64,000 nt of DNA from Galeopsis tetrahit (Eukaryota > Streptophyta > Magnoliopsida > Lamiales > Lamiaceae): assembly GCA_963675135.1 (NCBI GenBank), contig OY776130.1, positions 16,918,001-16,982,000 on the forward strand. The letters run 5' to 3'. Position numbers and translations under genes: made by a program. The notes under the pieces were generated by a model, which ran no database searches, was not told the origin of the DNA, and saw only the letters and a list, made by a program, of their open reading frames with translations. Below, one piece after another: positions 53,423 to 63,842 of the stretch (position 1 is its first letter; every line of letters begins with the position of its first letter).

Positions 53423-53554
53423 CACATACTTTATGGTACTAGTTCAAATATAGTATAGTATTAGTTCACATATTGTATAGTATTAGTTCACATACTCTAT
53501 GGTACTAGTTCAAATATAGTATAGTATTAATTCACATATTGTATAATATTAGTT
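53423..53554 (+). repeat. 66-bp tandem repeat, two units
   Basis: Units start CACATACT(T/C)TATGGTACTAG and repeat TAGTATTAGTTCACATA internally. Degenerate half-units extend upstream to about 53300 and downstream to about 53580. Confidence 0.8.
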
Positions 53555-54600
53555 CATATATTAAATAATATTTTTATACCCACATTAATCTCTAGTACTA
53601 TACAATATATTAACTAGTACTATATCATAGGCGTACTAATACTATATCGTATTTAAACTAATATTATATTTAATAAAAAATACATAACTTAACACATTCA
53701 TAATTCAAGGCATACCATGCAAATTAATACATCAATATTAAAATATTGATATTAAGTAACTAGTAAGAAGAACAAAAGTGAGAATGAATCACACTGAACA
53801 CACAATTCAATTAATAGATACGTTCACACTCAATGAACATATGAATGCATCAACACGGCGATGACCACAAAGAAAATAATAAAGTTGATGCAATATTATG
53901 CTGGTTTCTCCCCCAATTCTCCACTCATTTAAGTTTCTAAATATAAATTTTATTTTTCAATTAGATTATGTTATTAATTAGTCTTAAAAAATAGTCTACA
54001 ACTTAAAAAAACTTATAACAAACTAGATATCATTGTAGAAATAATGAAAACATAACAAAATAATCTTAGTTATTATAAATCAGATTAAAACTAGAAAGTG
54101 AGCATGTCATATTCATACATTTATACCCAAATTAGAAAAAAAATTGAATTTTTTTAGTTTAGCTTTTTTTTTCGCTTTTTTGGTCATTTTTTGAAAAAAA
54201 AAAACTGAAAATTTTATTTTTGAGTTTCATATTTTTTTTATATTTGTTATGTTTTTATATTTATTTTTTGAAAGTTAAAAAAATAGAATAATATTTGATT
54301 TCGTGGTGATTCATTGGTGACACGATAGTCGGTGTATAATTATAATTTTAATGAGTTGTATTTTAATTTAATTGATAAAATGCTAATATAGTATTTTACA
54401 TGTATTTTTCTTTTTAAAAAATTGGGGGTGAAATTAATAAAAAATAAGGTAAATAACTAATAATAAAAAATTGGATTTAGTTACATGTATATAACTTGTA
54501 CACATAAGTGCCTAAAAGAAGGGAGTGTGGACTTATTAAAAAAAGAGTGTAAATAGCCAGTTACATCTATGTAACTGGTACACATAAGTATTTGCCTTAC

Positions 54601-54717
54601 AAAATACGTTCTAAGGTGTCCAATTTACGTCATCTAACTTAAAATTAAAATTGACCTAAATTACAGGACGTAAATTGAACAAAAAAGATGTAAATTGAAC
54701 ACCTTAGAACGTATTTT
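54601..54717. repeat. 117-bp foldback (MITE-like)
   Basis: The left arm AAAATACGTTCTAAGGTGTC with following CAATTTACGTC pairs with the right arm (54687-54717) with two mismatches over about 31 bases. The loop holds GACCTAAATTAC, repeated again downstream near 54750. No target duplication could be assigned. Confidence 0.7.
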
Positions 54718-55384
54718 AAAAAAATAAAAACTTAAAGGATATAAAATAGAATCGACCTAAATTACAAGATGTATTTTAAATTGTTCCCTTTGTTCAACAA
54801 CACTTGAAACAAATGTGGCTCCAAAATTAGATTGTTTATATGTTGGACCAGGAGCAAGGTTGAAAATATCGTGTAGTATCAATAGAAATATTGAGATCTT
54901 GAATTTATGAAAATATCAATATTCAATATCAATTTCGATAAATTTTAAAAATTATGAAAATTTTAATAACAAACTTTTAATACATAAATTTAATAAAACA
55001 ATACTTTTAAATACATGATAAATTTATATGAAATATACAATGCAATGTTATTTACTTATTTCATAATATATTTCTTTTAATTTATTAACATTTTCTCGAT
55101 ATTTTTTTATATTTAAAATATTTTTTTTTTTTTTATAAATATCGTGAAAATATCAATTTTTTCAATATTAATATCGGTGATCACAAAAATTGAATATATC
55201 TGGAAATTATCCAAATATTTTCATCCATACCCGTGATTAGTCATGCTGAAATTGGCAAATTTAGTTACATTGCTTCATTAAAGACGTTACTCCATAATGA
55301 TAGACATAGATTTCGTAATGTGAGAAATGAATAAGGAGAGAGGACATACACATGTACAACTAAGAAAAAAGGATGGAACTCGTG

Positions 55385-55958
55385 AACCTCTCCAATTGTT
55401 TTCTCTCTCTACACGAATCAATTGTGAGTTTTTCTAAGAACTTTTGTTTAAAAAGTTTCTTCCATCCGAATCGAAACTTCTGTTTCTGATTTTTCGATTT
55501 TCTATCTTTGGTTTTTACTTTCTCTTGTTTGGATTCGATGCAAAATATGGTAAAATTGGGCTTTTGGAGTTGAGAATTTGTAAAGTTTTTTCAGAAAATT
55601 AATTGGAGTGTGTTCTTGAGGCAATCATTGTTTTTTTCTCGTTTCTTGGGGCGAGCCGACTGGGTTTTTTGGGCGTGTATACTACGCAAGGTTTCACTGG
55701 GGGTTGGGTTTCAAATATTGAGTTGGATATCTAGTGTGTGGGATTGCCTAAATGGGGATTGGTGGATTTCAAAAGAAATATTTGTGTTTCGAATTTGCTG
55801 CCAGCTTCAATCCATTTCTCTCCTTCCGCACGCTGGTTTGGCAAACCAAGGTGTCTCCATTGGTGGTATTGGGCCTATTTAAACCAACTGAGATCATCAG
55901 ATGGCTTCACAATTCTCATTTTCTCTCTAAACACCAAAACGCTTCATTTTCTCTAAAC
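55385..55958 (+). other. LINE 5' untranslated region
   Basis: CT-rich start (GTTTTCTCTCTCTACACG), then T/G-rich sequence up to the ORF1 ATG. Open frames upstream of 55959 merge into ORF1 without a better start. Internal promoters usually lie here in L1 elements; none can be pinpointed. Confidence 0.55.
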
Positions 55959-57464
55959 ATGGCGGAGCATATTTATGAAGCTTTTGAAAACTTTTCTTTG
56001 GCCGATCATGAAACCACCAACATCATCGTCCAACAAGATGAAATGGTTGTTCCAAAAAATGCTCTTGTCCTCAAGTTCATTGCTAGGAGAAAAATCACAT
56101 CTGCAGAACTTCGAAATCTGTTGCAGAGGGTATGGCAGATCAAAGCAAGCTTGCGGGTCTCTTTCATTGGTGTTGGCCTTTTTCTTCTTGACTTCTCTGA
56201 TGAAGGGGAGATGATGAAGGCACTTTTTCGTCAACCTTGGAATCTGCGTGGCTCCTTGATTGTCCTGAAGAAGCTGCATGTGCTGGATCGGCCTTCTAAC
56301 ATCAAGATCTAGTTCGTTCCTTTCTGGGTTCAAGTGCATGGCTTGATGCTGAGTGTTATGTCTAAACAAATTGGGGTTCGTGCTGGAGCGGTGATTGGCG
56401 AAGTCATTGAGGTGGGATCGGTGACGGCTGATGATATTAGGGGTGACTTTCTCCGAATCCGGGTGATTGTGGACGTGACAAAGCCACTTAGTCGGTGTTG
56501 CTTTATCACTGTTAATGAGGAAAAGGTAGCCGCTATTTTTCGTTATGAACATCTTTCTGATTTTTGCTATCTTTGTGGACACCTAGATCATGTGGAGGAG
56601 GACTGTGGTCTGGCTTTAGGGAGAACAGTGGAGTGGCGTCAGAGTCATAGATTCTTTTCTGAGTGGCTGAGAGCAGATCATCCGAAAGGGCCCACTGAGG
56701 AGGACATGCAACGATTTCTTGGACCGGTTCCAAGAAGGGTTCAACAGCTAGATCAAGTAGGTGAGGATCAAGCCTTAGAGGAGAAGAGGAAGGCTAAAGG
56801 GAAAGAGGCGATTATTGATGATGATGTGGATTCCATTCGGTTAGGGACTAGACCAAGGCCCAGAAAGGAGGTCCATCGCTTTGCTGACCTCATGACGCAA
56901 GGTGGTATGCGTAAAGGTATGGATGAAGGGTCGAGCTCCTTAAAAAGGCATAGATGGGATCCCATAACAGGTATGTTCTTGAAAACATTGAATTTTATCG
57001 TTCCGGTTGACTATGAATACAGGCTCTTTAAAATCCCGCTTTGGGGAGATGACAATGGAATGGACTATCGTGTAGTCCATCATGTGGGGAGAAGTTTCAA
57101 AAACTATGATTTTGATGAGTACGTGGAAATTATTCGTCAAGGGGAGGCGCCATATGTTCCAGTTTTTTAGGGGCTTCTGAAAAATGATGATGACATTCGG
57201 GGATGGATTGGAAAAACACATGCAAGGGAGGAGACTTCGGATGATGACTCTTTGTTTAGTTCTTCTGGGCCATGCAAGAAGAGGACGTTTCACAATCGGG
57301 AGGGAGGCTATGTGGAGAATGCGGTGTGGGAGGATTTTAACATTCTTCAAAATGCAGCGGATGGGCTCAAAAAAGCGAGGAAGCTGGCTGAAGAGGTGGG
57401 GAAAGAGATCAAAATGAATGGTAAGGTGGAGACCGACGAGGCTCGGCTCCGCCAGCCGGAATGA
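55959..57464 (+). pseudogene. LINE ORF1 (DUF4283 plus CCHC zinc knuckle)
   Basis: 501 codons from the ATG at 55959, with two in-frame stops: TAG at 56310 (after LDRPSNIKI) and TAG at 57168 (after EAPYVPVF). The N-terminal DUF4283-like part has NALVLKFIARRKITSAELRN and GLFLLDFSDEGEMMKALFRQ. The zinc knuckle is CYLCGHLDHVEEDC (C-x2-C-x4-H-x4-C). The C-terminal part is basic then helical (NAADGLKKARKLAEEVGKEI). The protein would bind LINE RNA. Its TGA overlaps the ORF2 start by four bases. Confidence 0.9.
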
Positions 57465-60400
57465 GCATAGTCTGCTGGAACGCACGGGGAATTAATAATT
57501 CTCGTGCATTTGGGTCTATTAGTAGTATAATTAGTAAATTTCATCCGTCTTTGTTGTTTGTTTGCGAAACTAAGTGCTCCAAGCATAGAGTGGAGTATTT
57601 TAGGAGTAAATTAGGTTTTCTTCATGCTTTTAATGTGGACAGTAGGGGATGTTCAGGTGGTCTTTGCCTGTTTTGGAATGAATGGAATGTGTCTATCTTA
57701 TCTTACTCGTTGGGTCATATTGATTGCTCCATTGCTGACACTGCTTATTGCTGGCGATTTACGGGCTTTTATGGTAATCCAATTTCATCACAAAGACATT
57801 TTTCTTGGGATTTACTAAAACGCCTTAATCATTATAATAACAGTTATCCCTCGGCTTGGCTTGTTGGAGGCGATTTCAATGAAACTCTTTATAAACATGA
57901 AAAGAAAGGAGGTGAATGCACTAGTTTGAGAAGGATCTGGCTTTTTCAGGATGCTCTAGACCATAATGGATTAAAAACTTTGAAGTCTTCGGGACCTAAA
58001 TTTACGTGGTTTAATAAGCAAAGTGGGCGAACATTAATCAAAGAAAAGTTGGATAGGTTTGTTGCGAATGGAAATTGGTTTAAACTTTTTCCAAATTTTA
58101 ATGCCAAGGCGTTGGAATTTCATGGATCAGATCACCGTCCTATTTTGTTAAGTATCCTTCCAAATTTGAATCGTGCAGAAGGTCCTAAACACAGGGGTTT
58201 CAAATTTGAGAATCATTGGCTACAAGAAAGGGATTTTAAAGGTGTCTTTGCTAAAATCTGGAGAAAAAAGGATACTCAAGGAAATGTTGTGGAAAAACTT
58301 AATGATTGCCGTGTGTCATTGGGCGAATGGGCAAGATCAAAAGGGGGATCATTGGACTCAAGAATCAAACAAGCTAATGATGCCATTGAGACTGAATTGA
58401 AAGATGATGTTGTTGATCCTGATTTGGGTAGAATTCGAATATTGGAAAAAGAAATAAACAAACTTCGATCTCAACAGGAGACTTATTGGAAACAACGAGC
58501 ACGGGTGGAATGGTTGCGGGAAGGAGACAGGAACACGAAGTTCTTTCATGCTAAGGCTTGTTCAAGACGAGCAAGAAATCGTATTGGGGCCATTCAAAAT
58601 GCTGATGGTGTGGAAATTACAAATGCTAAGGAAATGCAAGCCTGCTTTGTGGACTATTTTAAAGATTTATTCACTTCTTCTCATCCTTCCAGATTAGATA
58701 CTCAAAGGGCAACTGCGGCACTGTCAAAATCAATTATAGCGGATGGGGCATTATTATTGGATGCACCGTTTACTAAAGCTGATATTGATAAAGCGGTTAA
58801 TGATCTTAATCCGTGGAAAGCTCCGGGTCCTGATGGTTTCCCTGCTTCCTTTTATCAATCTAATTGGAATACTATTGGAAGTGATATCTCAAAATCCATT
58901 TTGGGCTTCTTGAATGGTGGTAGCTCTTTGGAAAGTTGGAATGACACTACTATTGCGCTCATTCCAAAGGTTAAGAATCCATCCTTGATTTCGCATTTTA
59001 GACCAATAAGTCTATGCAATGTGAGTTACAGAATTGTAGCGCGTGCCATTACAAATAGATTGAAATGTTTCATGAATGATATCATTGACCCTTTTCAAAG
59101 TGCTTTTATTCCGGGTCGGCTCATTACGGATAATGTTCTTGTTGCATATGAAGGCCATTGGATTAGATCGTCCAAGAGTCAAGAGGGCTATGCTGCTTTG
59201 AAGTTTGATATGAGTAAAGCATATGATCGGGTGGAATGGTCTTTTATTAGCGAATCAATGAGATGCATGGGTTTTTCCCAAAGATGGGTTGAGCTTATTC
59301 ATAGATGTGTCTCGACTGTTCACTACAGTGTATGCTTCAATGGTGACTTGTCTCATTCATTCACCCCATCCAGAGGGCTTAGACAAGGTGATCCTTTATC
59401 TCCATACTTATTTGCAATATGTGCTCAAAGTTTGTCATCCTTGATCTCTAAAAATGTTGCTTTAGGAAAGAATTTGGGTGTAAAAGTTGCAAGATCGGCC
59501 CCGGTCCTTTCACACCTTTTCTTTGCTGATGATAGCCTCATTTTTATCAAAGCTAATCCCAGGGTTAGTTTTTACTTGAAGCAGTGTTTGTACATTTATT
59601 CCAAGGTATCGGGATAGTTTATTAATTTTGATAAATCAGCCATATCTTTTAGTCCCTTCACTATTCAGGAGAACCGAACAAGGGTTGCTTCCATTCTAGG
59701 AGTTAAAAAGACACAGGGCCATGAGATATATCTTGGGTTGCCAACGTATTCACTCAAGGCTAAACGTTTGCAGTTTGGATATCTGATTGATCGAGTCCGT
59801 CAAAAAATCAACTCATGGAATCATAGGTTTTTTTCGGAAGGTGGTAGAGAGGTCCTCATTAAAGCCGTTCTACAGGCGATCCCTTCATATGCGATGACTT
59901 GTTTTCGCATACCTACATCAATCTGTGCGGAATTGGAAAGATTAATGGCAAAATTTTGGTGGGGCGGGCAAATTGAGGTTGGCAAAATGCATTGGACAAA
60001 ATGGAATACTCTTTGTCGACCAAAAGAGGAGGGTGGATTGGGATTTCGAAGGATGGTCTTATTTAATAAGGCCATGCTAGCTAAACAAGCATGGAGAATT
60101 ATTAGCCAGCCAGATTCTTTGGTTAGCAAAATTTTTAAAGCAAGATACTTTAGACATGAAGAATTGCTTGAAGCTTGTATAGGTTCTAACCCATCCTTTG
60201 TATGGAGATCAATCTATTGGAGTCGGGATATTATTGAGCAAGGGTGTAGATGGAGAATTGGAAACGGGGAACGTGTTCGAATTTTAAAAGATAGATGGAT
60301 TCTTAATTCGGATACTGGTCTTCCATCAACAAAGAAGGTAAGTTCTTCAACGGTTAACAGGTTTATATCCAATGATTATACATGGAATGTTGAACTTATT

Positions 60401-61530
60401 AATCAGGCTTTTCACCCATTTGAAGCAAGTGCTATTATTGAAACTCCTCTGATTGGTAAGCATAAAAGCGATTCGCTATGGTGGCCTTTAACATCTCTTG
60501 GAAAATATACAGTAGCTTCTGGATACCACTTTGCTCTAGCCATGGACAGTAAGGAGCACGCAAGGAGGGAAGACGGTCCTTCTAATTCCCAAAAAATAAG
60601 TGGAATATACAAGATCATTTGGAAATTGAAGATTCCACCAAAAATTCGCATTTTTTGGTGGAAAATGTTGAAGGACATCGTGGCTACAGAAGGTAATTTA
60701 GCATCGCACCATATTCCCATTGATTCATCTTGCTGTGTTTGTGGTTTTTCTTCAGCTGATACAATGCATGCTCTATTTTGGTGCCCAAAAATTAAGGAAA
60801 TATGGAAAACACATGGTTTGTGGTATACTATTAAAAATCTTAAGAGGACATGTGTATCTGTTTTCTTCATAAAATTGTTTGAAGATATGAGCAAAGTAGA
60901 AGTTGCGTTGGTGTTTGTTATAGCTTGGGGCATATGGAAAACTAGATGCAAATGGAGTCATAATCTCGATGGATTGAGAAGAATTGGGAAATTTGCAACT
61001 AATGTCCAATGGGCAATTGATTACATAGAGGACTCAACAAATATGGTATTAGAAGGAAATGGTAAAGATGTAAGAGGGGACCACAATGATCAAATGGCAA
61101 GTGTGGATTATACTCTGTTTTCTGATGCGGCTTTTAATCCGGAAAAACAATTTTTTGCCATTAGTTTTGCTCTTCTTAAAAACAAGACTACCATTATTTG
61201 TGCAGGATCAGAAAGAATTTCTAACCCTGGGACAGTTCTTGCAGCTGAACTCATGGCCATGAGAAAAGGAATTCAATACTGTGGTTCAAAGGACTTGCAA
61301 ATCAAAGGAGTTCGATCGGACTCGACGATGGTTATTTCAGCTTTGATGGCTGAGGTTGAGTTGGATGGTTATGAGAAGGAGTTAGTACAGGAAATTAGGG
61401 GTAAGCTTAAATCAATCCTAGTGTGGGATTGTCGCCATGTGAATCGGAAGAATAATATGCTTGCTCATGGACTTGCTCAGAAAGCTTTCATCTCTTCAAT
61501 TCCGTATGAATGGAGTGGAGTAGATGCTGT
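57461..61530 (+). pseudogene. LINE ORF2: endonuclease, reverse transcriptase, RNase H
   Basis: It starts ATGAGC inside the ORF1 stop. The AP-type endonuclease has MSIVCWNARGINNSRAFGS, WLVGGDFNETL and FHGSDHRPILLSI. RT has WKAPGPDGFPASFY, LISHFRPISLCNVSYRIVAR, ALKFDMSKAYDRVEW, GLRQGDPLSPYLF and active-site FADD (59522-59533). One TAG at 59615 interrupts the thumb region and the same frame continues. The zf-RVT domain has SSCCVCGFSSADTMHALFWC. RNase H has YTLFSDAAFNPEKQ, TVLAAELMAMRKGI, GVRSDSTMVISAL and NMLAHGLAQKA. It would nick target DNA and prime cDNA from the nick. Only one stop, but the 3' end is replaced by copia sequence. Confidence 0.93.
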
Positions 61531-63336
61531 CAAGTTCAATCAGCTCATGAAGAAACCACTGGAGCCTTGGATGAGCATGGAAGAACTTTAGCATCTGTTG
61601 AAATGAGGCTAACTGGCTCAGAAGATGTGGTGCTACCCACTTTGGAAGCTAGAATCAGTGGAGTTGAGACTGGTTTGCAAACCATCTCCACTGAAGTCAT
61701 CAAAGCCAAGAACACTATGAGGTCAGTATCAAAGGATGTCAAGAAAGAGCAAACCTTGCTAAGGAATAACCACAACAGGAATGTGAAAACATTAAGATCA
61801 GTGGTTAAGCAAGCTCTTGGAAGAAAGACAGCCTTGCAGAGGAAAAGAGCTGAAGATCAAAGGCTTGCCATGGTGAAAGCAGCCTCAGAAAAGTTTTCCC
61901 AAGAGGTGATGGCCAACATTGATGAAGGTGCAGTGGCCAACCTCACTGAGCTTCTTAAGGCCCAACTTGATGCATCTCTGAAAGCAACCATGGAGGAGGT
62001 TGTCCAACAAAAGATGAAGCCTGTTCTAGCTTTCCTTAGCTTGAGCAGTGACAGAATGCAAAATATACATGATGAAAATGTATACTTGTTGGAGGCGATG
62101 AAGTCTCTAACCCAAGCCCAGTTCTTGATGGCATCAACTATGAGTGAACTTAGGCCTGAATGTTTTGATGCTGCCAAAAAGGGGGAAAGGGAAAGAGCAA
62201 GGGCAAAAGGTGCCTTGGTCATTGGAAGCCCAATTAAAGGGAAGGACAAAATTGCTGAAGGAAAAGGAAAAGAGCCAGCACTGCTGAACTTAGAGGATCT
62301 TGATGAAGAGGAGCAGCTAGCAATAGCCTTGAAGAACTCAATGGCCTCAGCTCAAGAGGAAAGAGTTAGGCTACGGCAAAGACTAGGAGGAGAGGTGTCT
62401 GGTTTGGACAAGGATGCTGAAGGTGTCCAAACCAGAGAAAAGATCAAGAAGGCCAAAGGAAAGAAAAGAAAAGCTGAGACATTTACTGACTTTCCCAACA
62501 GCCTTGATTTGCCACCTGAGTTTAGAATTGATGATGAAGTGCCTACCTCCAAAAAGACAAAAAATGCTGAAAAGGACAAGACTGCTGAAGTGTCCAAAGT
62601 TGCTGAAAAAGACAAATCCTCTGAGAAAGAAAAGTCTGCTGAGACTAAGTCCACTGATGGTGCCAAAGCTGCTGAAGATGTGGAAGAGCTGTATGAAGAA
62701 GACTTTGGACCAGGACCAAAGAAAAAGAAAGTTGTGTTGCTAAATGATCCATCAAAGTTGTTTCATGAAGGGTATGGCAAAGACCCTGAAACTCAACAGA
62801 AACTGGCCATGATGAGGGCCCAAGAGAAGATGGACTTGATGGATGAGGCAAATAGAGCAAGAGACAAAAGAAGAGCAGATTTCCAAAAGCCTAGAAGGAA
62901 GAGAGCAACTTACAACAAGTTGAAGCCACAGCTACTGATCCCCATGGACACCAAATATCCTCACTTGGATAAATGGGTGCCAATTCAGCTGAATGACTTA
63001 TGGGAGGAAGCCAAAAGGAAGTTTGTCTATGACTTCTATGTCATTGACAGATGGAATGGAAGAGATGCCAACTCCACTTTTGTTGAGTTCATGATAGAGT
63101 ATCACAGAGAACTTTATCAACAACTACTTGCAGCTGCTGATATTGCAAGATTTGAACTCACTGCCCCCAAGCCAATAATATATATGCCTCCAAAGCTTGA
63201 AGGATGGATTGACCAGTCAAAAATCCTGAAGGAGTTTACAGAGATCCTCAAGCTGAACAAAATGGTTCTTGGACCCAAGGGAACAAACCAAGAAGCCATG
63301 GACCTGAAAAGAAGAGTGTGGGCACAAGTCTCCTGA
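61531..63336 (+). CDS. Copia extra ORF behind pol, C-terminal part (open)
   Basis: 601 codons open, entering from the LINE junction at QVQSAHEETTGALDEHGRTL. I know no domain for it. Segments: LASVEMRLTGSEDVVLPTLE with helix-forming spacing; a helical stretch (RKTALQRKRAEDQRLAMVKA, LTELLKAQLDASLKATMEEV); the low-complexity KTAEVSKVAEKDKSSEKEKS stretch; basic KKKKVV; then the conserved tail ending KGTNQEAMDLKRRVWAQVS. Compared with the broken minus-strand copy the differences are mostly conservative, which suggests protein-level constraint. It is highly charged, with no signal peptide or membrane segment. A structural or nucleic-acid-binding role is possible but unproven. Confidence 0.75.
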   Translation, partial: QVQSAHEETTGALDEHGRTLASVEMRLTGSEDVVLPTLEARISGVETGLQTISTEVIKAKNTMRSVSKDVKKEQTLLRNNHNRNVKTLRSVVKQALGRKTALQRKRAEDQRLAMVKAASEKFSQEVMANIDEGAVANLTELLKAQLDASLKATMEEVVQQKMKPVLAFLSLSSDRMQNIHDENVYLLEAMKSLTQAQFLMASTMSELRPECFDAAKKGERERARAKGALVIGSPIKGKDKIAEGKGKEPALLNLEDLDEEEQLAIALKNSMASAQEERVRLRQRLGGEVSGLDKDAEGVQTREKIKKAKGKKRKAETFTDFPNSLDLPPEFRIDDEVPTSKKTKNAEKDKTAEVSKVAEKDKSSEKEKSAETKSTDGAKAAEDVEELYEEDFGPGPKKKKVVLLNDPSKLFHEGYGKDPETQQKLAMMRAQEKMDLMDEANRARDKRRADFQKPRRKRATYNKLKPQLLIPMDTKYPHLDKWVPIQLNDLWEEAKRKFVYDFYVIDRWNGRDANSTFVEFMIEYHRELYQQLLAAADIARFELTAPKPIIYMPPKLEGWIDQSKILKEFTEILKLNKMVLGPKGTNQEAMDLKRRVWAQVS

Positions 63337-63830
63337 CCTTTTTATGGATGAAAACTTATCTTATCTGAAGATATGTTTTTAATTGGTCATCTATGCCGAA
63401 GTTTGGTCAAGAATGCTGATGTGCTTTGATAATCTGTTTGCTCTGATATACTTTGGTTGCTCTGACATAAGTTTTTGCTCTGATACTTGAAGATCTAGAT
63501 GCCATTAAGTGTTTAGTATATGCTCAGATACTTTGTAATGAAATGCTCTAATGAATTATTGATTCATGCTCTGATATGTTAACTTCAACTATCAACATGC
63601 TTGTAATGAATTTCAAATGAATGATAGTTGAACACTTTTTGAATCAAGAAAGCATTCAAACAAAAAATCTCTCTATGACTATCTTTGAAACCTATTTGCA
63701 ACATGAACAGTGAGTACACTAACACATTGTTTTTCAGGAAAATTGACCCTAGTCATGACTTCTGAAGATAAATGTAATAGGTGTAGCCAAGTCACTTTTG
63801 CATAAAATGTATAGGTTTTGGCATCATCAG
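63337..63830 (+). other. Copia 3' UTR with seven PBS-complementary motifs
   Basis: No ORF. TGCTCTGATA or a one- or two-base variant occurs at 63422, 63439, 63458, 63476, 63521, 63544 and 63567. Three match TGCTCTGATA exactly; the one at 63476 extends to TGCTCTGATAC, 11 bases identical to the tRNA 3' end implied by the family's PBS. Confidence 0.8.
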
Positions 63831-63842
63831 AAAGGGGGAAAT
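63831..63842 (+). promoter_or_regulatory. Copia polypurine tract
   Basis: AAAGGGGGAAAT, directly before the LTR start TGTTGGGAAT. Same tract as in the minus-strand element. Confidence 0.88.

Larger units (their letters stand above)
52588..54598. repeat. Inverted pair of a GTGTACCAGTTACAT palindrome, possible element ends
   Basis: GTGTACCAGTTACATACATG (from 52588) faces an inverted copy ending near 54598 (CCAGTTACATCTATGTAACT then GGTACAC). Each arm is itself a near-perfect palindrome. A third, degenerate copy lies at 54478-54517. They could be terminal repeats of a 2-kb DNA element, but no clear target duplication was found. Confidence 0.4.
52379..55384. other. AT-rich intergenic filler with small repeats
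   Basis: 3 kb with no supported gene. It has a T-run (52486-52502), two minisatellites, a foldback and paired GTTACAT palindromes, listed separately. From 54850 to 55220 degenerate copies of GAAAATATCAATATT phrases occur. The rest shows nothing I can identify. Confidence 0.7.
55385..61530 (+). mobile_element. L1-type LINE, 3'-truncated
   Basis: Pyrimidine-rich 5' region, ORF1 (55959-57464) and ORF2 (from 57461) in the order of plant L1 elements. The start is not exactly defined; 55385 marks the beginning of the CT-rich leader. The 3' end is missing: ORF2 runs, just after RNase H, into copia sequence at 61530 with no stop, 3' UTR or poly(A). Since L1 copies are normally cut at the 5' end, this end was lost by later rearrangement. 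Confidence 0.9.

Noticed and set aside
55610..55956. Frames ahead of LINE ORF1
   Set aside because: They overlap one another, and the one in frame simply extends ORF1 upstream. The leader is CT-rich like an L1 5' UTR.
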